DNA of 64,000 bases, from NCBI GenBank assembly GCA_002238555.1, contig MPMO01000006.1:1-64000 (forward strand), given 5' to 3'. A model generated the notes under the pieces. That model made no database searches, was not told the origin of the DNA, and saw nothing but the letters and a program-made list of their open reading frames with translations. Position numbers and translations under genes: made by a program. The first letter of the stretch is position 1. Every line of letters starts with the position of its first letter. The DNA comes from Caldilineaceae bacterium bin34 (GTDB lineage Bacteria > Chloroflexota > Anaerolineae > Caldilineales > Caldilineaceae). Below are positions 1-9,139 of this stretch, one piece after another.

Positions 1-80
1 TTCGGCGGGCCGATGCGCGTACGGCGGGTCCCATGGACGACCAACCCCCCCCTGACTTAGGCCAGTCCGATCGCATACGC

Positions 81-108
81 AAACGGCGCACCGGCAACGG
101 TGCCGTTT
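81..108. terminator. GNRA-capped hairpin upstream of glmU
   Basis: Bases 81-93 (AAACGGCGCACCG) and 98-108 (CGGTGCCGTTT) form an 11-bp stem with a 2-base bulge, closed by the tetraloop GCAA. It lies 22 bases before the glmU start. It could be the terminator of a gene to the left or a leader hairpin of glmU. There is only a short T run after it. Bases 1-60 hold an open frame ending in TAG at 58-60 that could be the tail of an upstream gene, but it is too short to name. Confidence 0.35.
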
Positions 109-130
109 GTGCGCGTCCGGAGATAGCGGC

Positions 131-1519
131 ATGTCCCCCGCCGTCGTGATTTTGGCGGCGGGTGCCGGTACACGCATGCAGTCGCGGCTGGCCAAGTCGC
201 TGCATCCGGTGTGCGGTCGCACGATGCTGGCCTGGGTGCTGGCGGCGGCCGAGCCGTTGTGCGAGGGCCGACCCGTTGTGGTTACGGCACCGGATGCCGA
301 TGATCTGCGGGCGGCTTGCGGCGATGCCGCCGACACCTGTGTCCAACCCGCGGCCCTGGGTACCGGCGATGCCGTGAGGCATGCCCGGGCGTTGGTGTCC
401 ACCGACACCGACACTACCCTGGTGCTGTGCGGCGACATGCCCCTGATCCGAAGCAGTCTGCTCCACAGGCTGGTGGATCGGCAACGCTCCGGTTCCGGCC
501 CCGGCTTGGCGTTCGCATCGGTGGATCGCGCCGAGTCCCAAGGCTTTGGCCGCATCCTCCGGGATGCCGCCGGAACCGTGCGGGAGGTGGTGGAGGAACG
601 GGACTGCACACCGGCCCAGCTCGAAGTCACAGAGTTGAACGCCGGTGTCTACGCGTTTCCCACGCCGTGGCTGTTCGCACGGGCGGACGATCTTCCGGTC
701 CAGGCCAACGGCGAGCGCTATCTGACGGACTTGGTGGGAACGGCGGTCAGGGACGGTCTGTCCGTGCAGGCGGTCTCGGTGGATCCGGACGATGTATGGG
801 GAGTCAACGATCGCGTACAGCTGGCCAGGGTGGCCCGCCTCATGCGGCAACGCATCAACCGCGGGCACATGTACAGGGGTGTCACACTCGTCGATCCGGA
901 CCACACCTACATAGATGCCGATGTTCGCATTGGCCGCGACACCCTGATTCTGCCGGGCACGTTGCTGACGGGCCACACCGACATCGGCGAGGGCTGCACG
1001 ATTGGTCCCCATACTGAACTGGACCACACCCGGGTGGGCGAGGGGTCGGAGGTGCGGCACTCGGTGGTGGAAGAGGCGGACATTGGCCGGGAGTGCATGA
1101 TTGGCCCCTTTGCCCGCATCCGCCGCGGTACGCGCACCGGTTCCCATTTGCACATGGGCAGTTTCGGCGAGATCAAGAACAGTTCGCTGGGTGCGGACAT
1201 CCACATGGGGCACTTCAGCTACGTCGGCGACAGCGATGTGGGCGACGGCGTCAATGTCGGCGCGGGAACCATCACCTGCAATTTCGATGGCCGGGCGAAA
1301 CACAGGACCGTGATTGAGGACGGCGTGTTTCTGGGCAGTGGCACCACGCTGGTGGCACCGGTGCGCGTATCCCGAGGGGCCATGACCGGTGCCGGTTCGG
1401 TTGTGACCAGGGATCTGCCGGCGGAGACCCTCGCGTACGGCGTGCCGGCGAAACCCCGGCGACCCGTGGGCGAGGGGCCTCGGCGGCAAGAACCCAACCG
1501 CGAGGATCCTCCGTCGTGA
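131..1519 (+). CDS. glmU: Bifunctional UDP-GlcNAc pyrophosphorylase / GlcN-1-P N-acetyltransferase
   Basis: Makes UDP-GlcNAc, the cytoplasmic precursor for peptidoglycan and other glycans: the C-terminal domain acetylates glucosamine-1-phosphate and the N-terminal domain transfers UMP. The N-terminus has the nucleotidyltransferase signature LAAGAGTRM with the following Lys (residues about 7-25). The C-terminal half is a left-handed beta-helix of hexapeptide repeats, with the typical NVGAGTITCNFDG stretch. The length, 462 residues, is normal for GlmU. I chose ATG 131 because GGAG lies 8 bases upstream; an in-frame TTG at 107 adds eight residues without homology. The stop overlaps the corC GTG (GTGA), so the two are probably co-translated. 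Confidence 0.96.
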   Translation: MSPAVVILAAGAGTRMQSRLAKSLHPVCGRTMLAWVLAAAEPLCEGRPVVVTAPDADDLRAACGDAADTCVQPAALGTGDAVRHARALVSTDTDTTLVLCGDMPLIRSSLLHRLVDRQRSGSGPGLAFASVDRAESQGFGRILRDAAGTVREVVEERDCTPAQLEVTELNAGVYAFPTPWLFARADDLPVQANGERYLTDLVGTAVRDGLSVQAVSVDPDDVWGVNDRVQLARVARLMRQRINRGHMYRGVTLVDPDHTYIDADVRIGRDTLILPGTLLTGHTDIGEGCTIGPHTELDHTRVGEGSEVRHSVVEEADIGRECMIGPFARIRRGTRTGSHLHMGSFGEIKNSSLGADIHMGHFSYVGDSDVGDGVNVGAGTITCNFDGRAKHRTVIEDGVFLGSGTTLVAPVRVSRGAMTGAGSVVTRDLPAETLAYGVPAKPRRPVGEGPRRQEPNREDPPS

Positions 1520-2841
1520 CCGCGCTGTTCTGGCTGTATCCGGCCGTTCTGGTTGCCGTTGGTCTGTTGGCGTTGCTGAGCGCGACGGAAGCGGCCCTGG
1601 CCACCGCCAACCGCAGGGAAGTTGAGGCGTTGGCCGGCGGGCCCGATTCGGCGGCGCATCGGCAGCTTGAAGCCCTGCTGGATACACCGGCCAGGTTTCT
1701 GTATGCATTTCTGCTGGCCAGGCTGGTGTTGGTGACGGGCATTGGCGCCGCACTGACCCTGGTCTGGTCCGGTTCCGGCCTGGATTTGATTTCCAAGTTG
1801 GCCTTGGGGATTGGCACGCTGCTGTTGTTGGCGATTACCCGGGTGGTTGGCAGGGCCTGGGCCATGCGCAATGCGGAAGCCCGGGCCTTGAGGCTGGCTT
1901 CGTTGGCGCGTTGGTTGACGGTGGTCATGGCACCGGTTTCGGTTTCCCTGGACTGGCTGTCCAACCTTATTGTGGGCCGTCGGCAGCAATCCTCCCAGGA
2001 GGAAACCTTGTCGCTGACCGAGGAGGGCCTGCGTTTTCTGATTGGCCTCAACGACGAACTGCAGGACATTGACGAGGCGGAGCAGCAGATGATGGCGCGG
2101 GTCATGAACCTGCGGACCACCAACGCCTCCGAAGTCATGGTTCCCCGCGTGGACATCAAGGCCGTATCGATGGAAGCAACACTGCAGGAGGCCCTGGACG
2201 TGGTGGTTGATACCGGACACAGTCGCGTGCCGGTCTTTGAAGGGTCGATCGACAAAGTGGTGGGCGTGTTCTACGCCAAGGACTTCATCGCCAAGTATCG
2301 GGAGGACAGGCTGGCTGATTCGCTGTCCTTCTATACGCGGCCCGCCTACCAGATTCCCCCCTCCAAGAAACTGCCTACCCTGCTGCGGGAGTTTCAGGAG
2401 CGGGAGATTCACCTGGCGATTGTGGTGGACGAGTACGGCGGCACCGCCGGCCTTGTCACGATCGAGGACCTGGTGGAGGAGATATTCGGCGAAATCCGAG
2501 ACGAGTTCGATGCAGGCGAGGCGCATCCCATCAGGGATCTGGAGGACGGAACCTTCGAGCTGCACGCGCGGTGTCCGCTGGACACGGCGGACGAACACCT
2601 GGATCTGGAGGTGCCGGATGATTCCGGCGTCAATTCGGTCGGAGGCCTGGTGTTCACCCGGCTGGGTCAAAACCCGGCGCGCGGGGACTGGATTGGGCAA
2701 GGTGCCTGGTGCCTGCAGATTGTGGAGATGGACGCCAACAACCGCATCACCAAAATCCTGGCGCGCAAGGCCTCGCCGATGGAATTGGAGGCCGGCACGA
2801 GCCGGCAACTGGATCAGGACGCAGTCCCCCGCACCGCCTAG
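1516..2841 (+). CDS. CorC/HlyC-type membrane protein with CBS pair
   Basis: 441 residues with the three parts of the hemolysin C/CorC (CNNM-like) family: an N-terminal DUF21 membrane domain with hydrophobic segments near residues 5-27, 55-80 and 90-112; a cytoplasmic CBS pair (about 205-330) that starts after VMVPRVDI and contains the [20 protein letters not shown] stretch; and a C-terminal CorC_HlyC domain. Such proteins are linked to magnesium or other divalent cation export or homeostasis; the substrate here is inferred only. It starts at GTG 1516 and overlaps the glmU stop by four bases. Without functional data, cation transport and a purely regulatory membrane role cannot be told apart. 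Confidence 0.88.
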   Translation: MTALFWLYPAVLVAVGLLALLSATEAALATANRREVEALAGGPDSAAHRQLEALLDTPARFLYAFLLARLVLVTGIGAALTLVWSGSGLDLISKLALGIGTLLLLAITRVVGRAWAMRNAEARALRLASLARWLTVVMAPVSVSLDWLSNLIVGRRQQSSQEETLSLTEEGLRFLIGLNDELQDIDEAEQQMMARVMNLRTTNASEVMVPRVDIKAVSMEATLQEALDVVVDTGHSRVPVFEGSIDKVVGVFYAKDFIAKYREDRLADSLSFYTRPAYQIPPSKKLPTLLREFQEREIHLAIVVDEYGGTAGLVTIEDLVEEIFGEIRDEFDAGEAHPIRDLEDGTFELHARCPLDTADEHLDLEVPDDSGVNSVGGLVFTRLGQNPARGDWIGQGAWCLQIVEMDANNRITKILARKASPMELEAGTSRQLDQDAVPRTA

Positions 2842-2960
2842 TGCACCATCGCGTAGGTTCGTCGGAGGGGGCGGGGCCATCGTCCGGTTGAAGCCGTGTT
2901 GCCGCATCGCCTCCCGCTACGAGCAGACCCCGCCGGCTATCATCAGGACCGGTTATGTTT

Positions 2961-3010
2961 GCCCCCAGGCCACAGGGCCTGGTTTTCAGGGAGATGCAGG
3001 GCCTGGGGGC
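2961..3010. terminator. Inverted repeat between convergent corC and crp-like genes
   Basis: GCCCCCAGGCC (2961-2971) and GGCCTGGGGGC (3000-3010) are perfect 11-base complements around a 28-base loop. A second, mutually exclusive hairpin can form inside (CCAGGCC 2965-2971 with GGCCTGG 2976-2982). It lies in the 263-base gap between convergent genes, so a bidirectional terminator is the simplest reading. There is no T tract on either side. The rest of this gap shows no gene. Confidence 0.45.
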
Positions 3011-3104
3011 GGTGCTTCGTCGAAGAAAACCTGCGCCACCGACCGGATGGATTGTGTCGGCACCCAACTGGTTTGAGTACAGGAACCGCGGGGCGCAGAG
3101 AGAC

Positions 3105-3806
3105 TCAGGCCAAGTCTTCCAGGGTGTCCCAGTTCTCCGACAAGGCCATCAGGCCGTCGGTGCGCAACACCTCGATTTCCTTGTAGCGGGAGTGGATTAG
3201 GCCCATGGCCTTGAGGCTGGCCAACTGGTTTGACACAGTCTCCCGATAGGTGCCCAGACGCTGTGCAAGGTCCGAGTGGGTCGTCTCGATGGCGTCCCGG
3301 CCGTTGTCGGACAACCGCAGCAGCAGGCGTGCCAGCCGCGTCCGGATGGTGTCGTGGGATTCGAGCTGTTCCGTGTAGAGGTCCTGCTGGAAGCGGATTT
3401 GGCTGTCCAGAATTGCTTCCAGAACTTCGGGACACCGTTCGCTGATCAGGTTCAGGTTGGAGACCAGTTCACAGACCGTGACCCGTGTGGCCGCCCGCAA
3501 CCGGTAGTTGTCCCATCCCTCGAACAGGCCCGGACCGAGAACCGCACCGGGGGTGAATGGCAGGACAAACAATCGCTGGCGATCCTTGGCTCCGAATGCC
3601 CCGGGGGCATCGTTGGCTTCCGCATGCAGGGAGCCATCCAGGATTACGGTGTAGTTTTGCAACGGACGGGCCGAGTCGGCCACGACGGTACCGGCCTCCG
3701 CGGTCTGCAGGGAGGCGATCCGCGCAAAGTCACGGTCCATTTGCAGGCGTTCCCGGACATCGTCCAGAGTGAACTCAAAGGTGTTGTCGAAGGACGGGAT
3801 GAGCAT
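3105..3806 (-). CDS. Crp/Fnr-family transcriptional regulator
   Basis: 233 residues: an N-terminal cyclic-nucleotide-binding-like beta-roll (about 15-130, including a short ILDGSLH strand), a long dimerisation helix (about 130-165) and a C-terminal Crp-type winged helix-turn-helix at about 172-205 (DLAQRLGTYRETVSNQLASL). The recognition helix RETVSNQL is typical of the family. No Fnr-type N-terminal cysteine cluster is present, so it is unlikely to be an oxygen-sensing Fnr; the effector is unknown. ATG 3806 is preceded by AAAGGGG on the minus strand. A TACACT -10-like element lies at 3846-3851 (minus strand). It is transcribed alone. Confidence 0.88.
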   Translation of the reverse strand: MLIPSFDNTFEFTLDDVRERLQMDRDFARIASLQTAEAGTVVADSARPLQNYTVILDGSLHAEANDAPGAFGAKDRQRLFVLPFTPGAVLGPGLFEGWDNYRLRAATRVTVCELVSNLNLISERCPEVLEAILDSQIRFQQDLYTEQLESHDTIRTRLARLLLRLSDNGRDAIETTHSDLAQRLGTYRETVSNQLASLKAMGLIHSRYKEIEVLRTDGLMALSENWDTLEDLA

Positions 3807-4103
3807 GGCAGCCCCTTTCCCTCAGGGGGTTGTGATTGTGTGGACAGTGTAGACCGAAATCATCCCCGGTTGCATTAGGGATTGGTTAACCGTCATCCGG
3901 AGAATGCTGTAGGGGTCAACAGCCAAGTCGGCGGACAATGGAGGAATATGGAGCTTCCAGGTTCAGCCACCGGGAATGGGGCGCGGGTGTCCAGTCCGGA
4001 AGCCCGTACGGGTCACAGTCTTCACCTTTGTCGACATCCGCGCGAGGCAGGACCGCACTGGACCCTTTCGCAGGCTCGGCATGCACCCGTTGAAATTTTT
4101 GCG
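3807..4103. other. Intergenic region between the crp-like and polyprenyl-synthase-like genes
   Basis: About 300 bases without a credible gene. It holds the upstream region of the crp-like gene, including the possible -10 at 3846-3851 (minus strand) and GGTTAACC, a perfect 8-base palindrome at 3894-3901 region that could be part of a regulator site. Open frames here are frames shadowing the neighbouring minus-strand gene. No RNA gene was recognised. Confidence 0.4.
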
Positions 4104-4796
4104 CTACCGCACGGCTGTGGCGAACTGCCACCGTTCCCGTTGTTGGTCCGGCACGATGTCGTCCAAGGCGTGGGGACCAGCGCGCCTGCACGACTCCGAG
4201 TCCTTGGTCGCCAAGGTTGCCAGCCATGCTTCCGCAATGGCCAGGCCTTCAAGGTTCAGTTCCGGTCGCAGCCATGTGCCGCACAAAATGCCGTGATAGC
4301 CAAGCACGCGGGCGGTTTCGAACCCGGGGGCGCGGACCTCGGCCATGTGGGCCAGGTGCTGTTCGCTGGCCTGCTTGAGAACTTCGGCAAAGGCGTCGAG
4401 CAACTGCGGATTGCGCATTTGCGTTACGAGCTGGGCCGACCGTGCGAAGTAGTAGTCTCCTGTCAGGATGGCCGTCTGCTCCAGTGAATCCAGATCTGCC
4501 TCCGGATCAAGCAGCTGGTGATGGACTTCCAGGGCAATTCCGAGCAGTTCCAGGGCAACGGCGAGTTGGCAGCGGTCGACAAGGGCCCGGTGACAGTCCG
4601 GATGCGGCAGCCCGATGGCCAGAATGACCGGAGCGCAGACCAGTTTGCCACGAAGCCGCAAGGGTTTCGGCAGCAGATAGTGAAGACCGGCGTCGATCGA
4701 CACCAACTCGCGATCCAGACCGGCACGCACGAATTCCAGTTCCTGCTCGATGGTGTGGCCATGGGCCGACGCGGACTTGGATCGGCCGTTGGGCAT
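4104..4796 (-). CDS. Short polyprenyl-synthetase-like protein lacking the DDxxD motif
   Basis: 230 residues from ATG 4796 (a TTG at 4814 adds six). It resembles the first two thirds of trans-isoprenyl diphosphate synthases: the stretch around GKLVCAPVILAIG matches the family's R-P-x-L-x-L helix, and LTGDYYFARSAQL matches the GDYLLARA helix. The first aspartate-rich motif, normally HDDxxD, reads HHQLLD, and no second DDxxD is visible before the end. Active family members run 290-350 residues. It may be a non-catalytic partner subunit, as in heterodimeric hepta/geranyl diphosphate synthases, or a relic. The frame is clean, which speaks against a recent pseudogene. It stands alone on the minus strand after the Gfo/Idh gene. 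Confidence 0.65.
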   Translation of the reverse strand: MPNGRSKSASAHGHTIEQELEFVRAGLDRELVSIDAGLHYLLPKPLRLRGKLVCAPVILAIGLPHPDCHRALVDRCQLAVALELLGIALEVHHQLLDPEADLDSLEQTAILTGDYYFARSAQLVTQMRNPQLLDAFAEVLKQASEQHLAHMAEVRAPGFETARVLGYHGILCGTWLRPELNLEGLAIAEAWLATLATKDSESCRRAGPHALDDIVPDQQRERWQFATAVR

Positions 4797-4951
4797 GATG
4801 GTTCGGAGGGCCAAGGGATGCGGGACCCAAGCACGGATTGGATCGCCTATTGTAGTTTGTTTGGAACCGGGGTACCTGCCCGTGAAGCGCGAAAGGCCTT
4901 GGAATTCCGTGACTCGGCGCGGACGAATGGACGCGGGTCTGTGGGATCCGT

Positions 4952-6118
4952 TCAGGCGGTTGGTGCGAAGAATTCGGCGATGTCCCGGTCCACGTCCGGC
5001 ACATCGACGGGCAAGCCTCCGTGTCTCAGGGAATCGGTTGCACAGCAGCCGGCGGCTACGCTGTGGCGGGCTTCCACGGGAGATGTTCGCGGGACCGACT
5101 CACCGCGGACGAAGCCCAGGAATTCGTCAACAATGCGCGGATCGGCTCCGCCGTGTCCGCCGGACAGCGGTTGCAGGGGGATCTCGATGTCGCCGGCGGC
5201 ATCGTATCCGTTCCGTCTCCGGTTCCAAACCTTGATCACGGTACCCTCTTCGCCGTTGCCGAAGTTCTCCATGCGGCCTTCGGTTCCGATCACCGTGTAG
5301 TTCCGCCAGTAGTCGGGCGTGAAGTGGCACTGCTGGTAACAGGCCAGGACTCCGTTGTCCAGCTCCATCTGCATCATGCTGATGTCTTCGATGTCCACGA
5401 TTGGATGCAGTCCGGTCTGGGCCAGTGGTGGCCAGTTGTCCAGGCTGTGCCGGGGCCGCGGCCCCGGTTCCGACAGCCGGTTGCCGACCCGGCCGTAGAC
5501 TGCCAACGAACCCATCGCATGCACGCGGCGGCTGTAGCCGGAGCACAGCCAGTGCAGAACGTCGATGTCGTGGGTGGCTTTTTGCAGCAACATGCCCGTG
5601 GACAACCGCCGATCCGCGTGCCAGTCCTTGAAGTAGAAATCGCCGCCGTGTCCGACGAAGTGGCGGCACCAGGCTGTCTGTACCTCACCGATGGCGCCAT
5701 CGGTGATCAGTTTCTTCATTGTGGCCACGAAGTCCATGTGTCGCATGTTGTGGCCCAGGTACAGTTTCGTCTGTCCGTGTGCCGCCAGCCGGAGGATTTC
5801 GTCGCACTCGGCAATGGTGATGCCCATGGGCTTTTCCAGGTAGACCGCCACGCCCGCCTCCAGCGCGGCTCCGGCATGGCTGCGGTGCAGGTAGTCCGGC
5901 GAGCACACGAACACGGCATCCAGGTCCTGTTCCCACAGGGCGTTGGGACTGTCCGTGGTCAGAATGTCCTCTCCGTATGCGGTCCGACATTCCTGCAGAA
6001 CCTCGGTGCGGATGTCGCATACGGCCGCGATGCGCGCTCCTTGGCCCGGTTTGTGGGCGTGGGCCGCCAGGCTGCCTCGGCCACCGGCTCCAATCACACC
6101 GATTCTCAGATCTGTCAT
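4952..6118 (-). CDS. Gfo/Idh/MocA-family NAD(P)-dependent oxidoreductase
   Basis: 388 residues. The N-terminal Rossmann fold begins with RIGVIGAGGRG (about 5-15), followed by the family's VFVCSPDYLHRSHA strand-loop and the catalytic-site motif YLEKPMG (about 93-99). The C-terminal half is the alpha/beta substrate domain, with H-D-I-D in the ATHDIDVLHW segment as the likely catalytic histidine region. Family members oxidise or reduce sugars, inositols or related polyols; the substrate cannot be read from sequence. ATG 6118 is preceded by GGAGGGCGACATC on the minus strand, a good ribosome binding site. It is divergent from the guaB-like gene and has no sugar-transport genes beside it. Confidence 0.88.
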   Translation of the reverse strand: MTDLRIGVIGAGGRGSLAAHAHKPGQGARIAAVCDIRTEVLQECRTAYGEDILTTDSPNALWEQDLDAVFVCSPDYLHRSHAGAALEAGVAVYLEKPMGITIAECDEILRLAAHGQTKLYLGHNMRHMDFVATMKKLITDGAIGEVQTAWCRHFVGHGGDFYFKDWHADRRLSTGMLLQKATHDIDVLHWLCSGYSRRVHAMGSLAVYGRVGNRLSEPGPRPRHSLDNWPPLAQTGLHPIVDIEDISMMQMELDNGVLACYQQCHFTPDYWRNYTVIGTEGRMENFGNGEEGTVIKVWNRRRNGYDAAGDIEIPLQPLSGGHGGADPRIVDEFLGFVRGESVPRTSPVEARHSVAAGCCATDSLRHGGLPVDVPDVDRDIAEFFAPTA

Positions 6119-6264
6119 GATGTCGCCCTCCGTTGGCGTCCGACACGATACGAATCAAGGTGCTGCGGCGGGCGTCGGTGTGGTGGGTACCAGGCCGTTG
6201 CCCCGTGGTGTGGGCCGCGATGATCCTGTCGGCGGTATCTGCGGCCCTGCCAGAACAGTTCCCT

Positions 6265-6270
6265 TATAAT
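6265..6270 (+). promoter_or_regulatory. Candidate -10 element (TATAAT) for the guaB-like gene
   Basis: A consensus TATAAT followed by G sits 52 bases before the ATG at 6323. No good -35 is found 16-18 bases upstream. The same TATAATG form occurs upstream of tRNA-Sec, the ABC ATPase and alaS. Confidence 0.5.
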
Positions 6271-6322
6271 GGCAGGTTGCGCTGTCGCATCCAACAGGAG
6301 CTCCGGATACCGGGGCCGTGCC

Positions 6323-7387
6323 ATGAACCTTGAGCTCATTCCCTTCGGCCTGACCTACGACGACGTTCTGCTGATCCCGCGCCGGTCGCGCATACGCTCC
6401 CGGCTGGACGTGGATCTCGGCACCCGTTTGACCCGGAACCGGGACATAAGGTTGCCGTTGGTGGCCGCCAACATGGACACTGTCTGTGAAAGCGCCATGG
6501 CGCGCGCCATGGCGGAGATGGGAGGGATTGGCATCATCCACCGCTTCATGACCTCCAAACATCAGGCCGATGAAATTGCCCGGGTCAAGGATTCCGGTCC
6601 GGACCTGCTGGTCGGCGCCGCGATCGGAACCGATCGGGACATGCTGGCGCGCATGGAGGCCTGTGTGCAGGCCGGCACCGATGTGATTGTGCTCGACATC
6701 GCGCACGGTCATTCGGAACATGCCATCGCGGGCGTGCAACAGTGCAAGGATCGCTTTCCCGAAGTGGATCTGATTGCCGGCAACGTGGCCACGGCCGAGG
6801 GAGCCCTGGACTTGGCCGATGCCGGCGCCGATGCCGTCAAGGTAGGGGTTGGACCCGGCGGTGTCTGCATCACCCGTCAGGTCACGGGTGTCGGCGTACC
6901 CCAGCTGACCGCCCTGCACAACGTCTTCCAAAGCGGCATCGACGTGCCCATCATCGCCGACGGCGGCATCCGGACTGCCGGCGACATTGCCAAGGCGCTG
7001 GCCACCGGGGCCGACACCGTGATGCTGGGCAGCCTGTTGGCCGGCACCAAGGAAAGTCCGGGCGAGGTGGAACAGTCCAGCCACGGTCTGGTCAAGCGCA
7101 TCCGCGGCATGGCGTCCCGGGAAGCGGTGGAGGAGAGGGCGGAGCGGCTGCGCGAGCAGCTGGATGCGGAGTACTTCGAAATGCGTTCGCCCGAGGGTGT
7201 TGAGAGCACCGTGCCCTACAAGGGCCTGGTGGGCAAAATCATCGGCAATCTGATGGGCGGTGTGAAGAGTTCCTTCAGCTACCTGAATGCCGAAAACATC
7301 CGGGAGTTTCAGGAAAACGCGGCGTTCATTCGGGTATCGCCGGCCGGACTGCGGGAAGGCGAACCGCATATCGACGCCGTCTTCTAG
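6323..7387 (+). CDS. IMP dehydrogenase/GMP reductase family enzyme without CBS domains
   Basis: 354 residues forming a single TIM barrel. It has [10 protein letters not shown] at the N-terminus, the phosphate-binding IIADGGIR, and the catalytic loop GPGGVCITR with the active-site Cys. The CBS pair inserted in ordinary IMP dehydrogenases is absent, so the length is close to GMP reductase (about 347). The flap segment is mixed: the C-terminal part ([12 protein letters not shown], then [14 protein letters not shown]) looks like IMP dehydrogenase, but the IMPDH catalytic Arg-Tyr pair reads Glu-Tyr, as in GMP reductases (AEY). It could make XMP from IMP, or recycle GMP to IMP. ATG 6323 was chosen by homology; the in-frame ATG at 6269 overlaps the -10 element. 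Convergent with parB, 13 bases apart. Confidence 0.8.
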   Translation: MNLELIPFGLTYDDVLLIPRRSRIRSRLDVDLGTRLTRNRDIRLPLVAANMDTVCESAMARAMAEMGGIGIIHRFMTSKHQADEIARVKDSGPDLLVGAAIGTDRDMLARMEACVQAGTDVIVLDIAHGHSEHAIAGVQQCKDRFPEVDLIAGNVATAEGALDLADAGADAVKVGVGPGGVCITRQVTGVGVPQLTALHNVFQSGIDVPIIADGGIRTAGDIAKALATGADTVMLGSLLAGTKESPGEVEQSSHGLVKRIRGMASREAVEERAERLREQLDAEYFEMRSPEGVESTVPYKGLVGKIIGNLMGGVKSSFSYLNAENIREFQENAAFIRVSPAGLREGEPHIDAVF

Positions 7388-7400
7388 CCCGGCCGGGTCG

Positions 7401-8330
7401 TCAGAATTCGTCGCTGCCGAGCAGTGACAGCAGGTGATTGAGGTCCGCATCGCTGTAGAAGCTGAAGGTGAGGCGGCCCCGGCCCGTGGGCGAGCGCTTG
7501 ATGGCAACCCGGGTGCCGAAGCGTTCCTGGAGCCCGCGCTCAAGGCGGCGAACTTCCGCAAGGACCTCCTTGTCCTGCTCGGGCTCAACATCCTGGGGTT
7601 CCTCGGCGGACGGTGCATCCGGTTGGGTTAAGGCTCGGCACAGGTTTTCCGTCTCGCGTACGGTGAGATCGTCATCCATCACCTGTTGGAGCGCGCGGAT
7701 GCATGCTTCTTCGTCGGTCACCATCAGCAGAGCCCGGCCGTGGCCGGCGGAAATCGCTCCTGTCTCGAGTGCTTCCCGCACAGGCTGCGGCAGGTTCAGC
7801 AGCCGCAGGGTGTTGGTCACGTGCGTGCGGTGGAAGCCGATGCGCTCGGCGATGTCGGCATGGGAGAGCCCGTGTTTGTCGGCCAGCAGCTTGAACCCGG
7901 CGGCCTGTTCCAGGGGCGACAGGTCCTCCCGGTGCAGGTTTTCGATGAGGGCCAGCAATATCCCTTCGTCGCGGTCGGCCGTGCGAATCAACACCGTGGC
8001 CGTCTTCAGGTCCGCCTGTTGCAACGCCCGCCACCGACGTTCGCCGGATATGAGCAGGTAGCAACCCCAGCGGTCCGGATCCGTGCGCACCACCAGGGGC
8101 TGCAACAGGCCATGGGTGCGGATGGAGTTCGCCAGGACACTCAGTTCCGCCTGGTCGAAGCGGACGCGCGGCTGCTCGGGATTGGGACGAATGCGGGTTA
8201 CCGGCACGTCCAGTTGAATGGACACATCGTCGGGGGCCGCGTCGTCACGGTCGCCCGTGCGGTTGAAAAGGGCATCCAGGCCGCGGCCAAGGCCGGCCCC
8301 GGTACTGCGGAAACGTTGGCTCTCGGTCAT
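7401..8330 (-). CDS. parB: Chromosome-partitioning protein ParB
   Basis: 309 residues. The N-terminal ParB/Srx domain contains the CTP-binding motif GERRWRA (96-102) and ENLHREDLSPLEQA; a helix-turn-helix follows (LSHADIAERIGFHRTHVTNTLRLL, about 155-180), and the C-terminal dimerisation domain ends the protein. It loads on parS sites as a CTP-dependent clamp and works with ParA to segregate the chromosome origin. Its ATG overlaps the parA stop by four bases, so it is the last gene of the rpmH-to-parB operon. No perfect parS was spotted in the window by eye. Confidence 0.95.
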   Translation of the reverse strand: MTESQRFRSTGAGLGRGLDALFNRTGDRDDAAPDDVSIQLDVPVTRIRPNPEQPRVRFDQAELSVLANSIRTHGLLQPLVVRTDPDRWGCYLLISGERRWRALQQADLKTATVLIRTADRDEGILLALIENLHREDLSPLEQAAGFKLLADKHGLSHADIAERIGFHRTHVTNTLRLLNLPQPVREALETGAISAGHGRALLMVTDEEACIRALQQVMDDDLTVRETENLCRALTQPDAPSAEEPQDVEPEQDKEVLAEVRRLERGLQERFGTRVAIKRSPTGRGRLTFSFYSDADLNHLLSLLGSDEF

Positions 8331-9139
8331 GGGTGCACCGGTGCTGGCGGCGGGTTGGCGGTGTTGGCACCACGCTCAATGCGCGCCCGGAACTCCGCTG
8401 TCCATAGCTGGTAGGCCAGCGTGCCGCTGCTGACCGGGTCGTAGAGGACCGCGGGCAGGCCGTGGCTTGGCGCTTCGGCCAGGCGGACGGCGCGGGGAAT
8501 TACGGTTTCGTAGGTGTCCTCGGGGAAATGCCGGCGCATCTCCTCCACCACTTCGCGGCTCAGGCGGGTCCGGGCATCAAAAAGTGTAAGCAGGAACCCG
8601 GCCAGCGCCAAGTCGGGATTCAGGGATTGACGCACTCTGCGCACGGAGTCGAGGATGGCCGCGACCCCCTCCAGGGCCAGGTACTCGCACTGGACCGGCA
8701 CGACCAGCAGGTCGGCGGCCACCATGCCGCTGATGGCAAGCAGTCCCAGACTGGGGGGATTGTCAATCACGATGTAGTTGTAGCGTGCCTGGCAATCGGC
8801 CAGTTCCCGTGCCAGTCGCAGTTCCGCGTCGGCATCATGGCGGAGTTCGAACTCCAGGGCGGCCAGATTGGGGCTGGACGGCAACAGGTCCAGGTTGGGA
8901 ATCATCGTGGGCCGGCAGGCCGACACGGCGTCGGTGCGGCCCGTCAGGACCTGGTAAAGGTCGTCGGCATCGTCCTTGGCCGAGGTGCCCAGGCTGCTGG
9001 TGGCGTTGCTCTGGGGATCGTTGTCCACCAGCAACACGGCGAGATTCTGCCGGGCCAGGAAACTGCCGAGGTTGACGGCCGTGGTGGTTTTGCCGACGCC
9101 GCCCTTTTGGTTGGTGATGCACACCCGATGCCTGATCAT
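8327..9139 (-). CDS. parA: Chromosome-partitioning ATPase ParA (Soj)
   Basis: 270 residues. A deviant Walker A, KGGVGKTTT, lies at residues 12-20; the Walker A' region is VLLVDNDPQSNATSSLG and Walker B is YIVIDNPPSLGLL. It is a short, Soj-type ParA without the N-terminal HTH of plasmid ParAs, as expected for a chromosomal system. I chose ATG 9139, which overlaps the pfkB stop (ATGA), over longer in-frame extensions that run into pfkB. The aspartate usually found in DCPP/DTPP of Walker B is here D-N-P-P. Confidence 0.95.
   Translation of the reverse strand: MIRHRVCITNQKGGVGKTTTAVNLGSFLARQNLAVLLVDNDPQSNATSSLGTSAKDDADDLYQVLTGRTDAVSACRPTMIPNLDLLPSSPNLAALEFELRHDADAELRLARELADCQARYNYIVIDNPPSLGLLAISGMVAADLLVVPVQCEYLALEGVAAILDSVRRVRQSLNPDLALAGFLLTLFDARTRLSREVVEEMRRHFPEDTYETVIPRAVRLAEAPSHGLPAVLYDPVSSGTLAYQLWTAEFRARIERGANTANPPPAPVHP

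Noticed and set aside
1219-2907. Very long open frames antisense to glmU/corC, and others like them over hppA, priA and alaS
   Set aside because: They are shadows caused by high G+C codon bias; their sequences are Arg/Gly/His/Gln-rich with no domain signatures.
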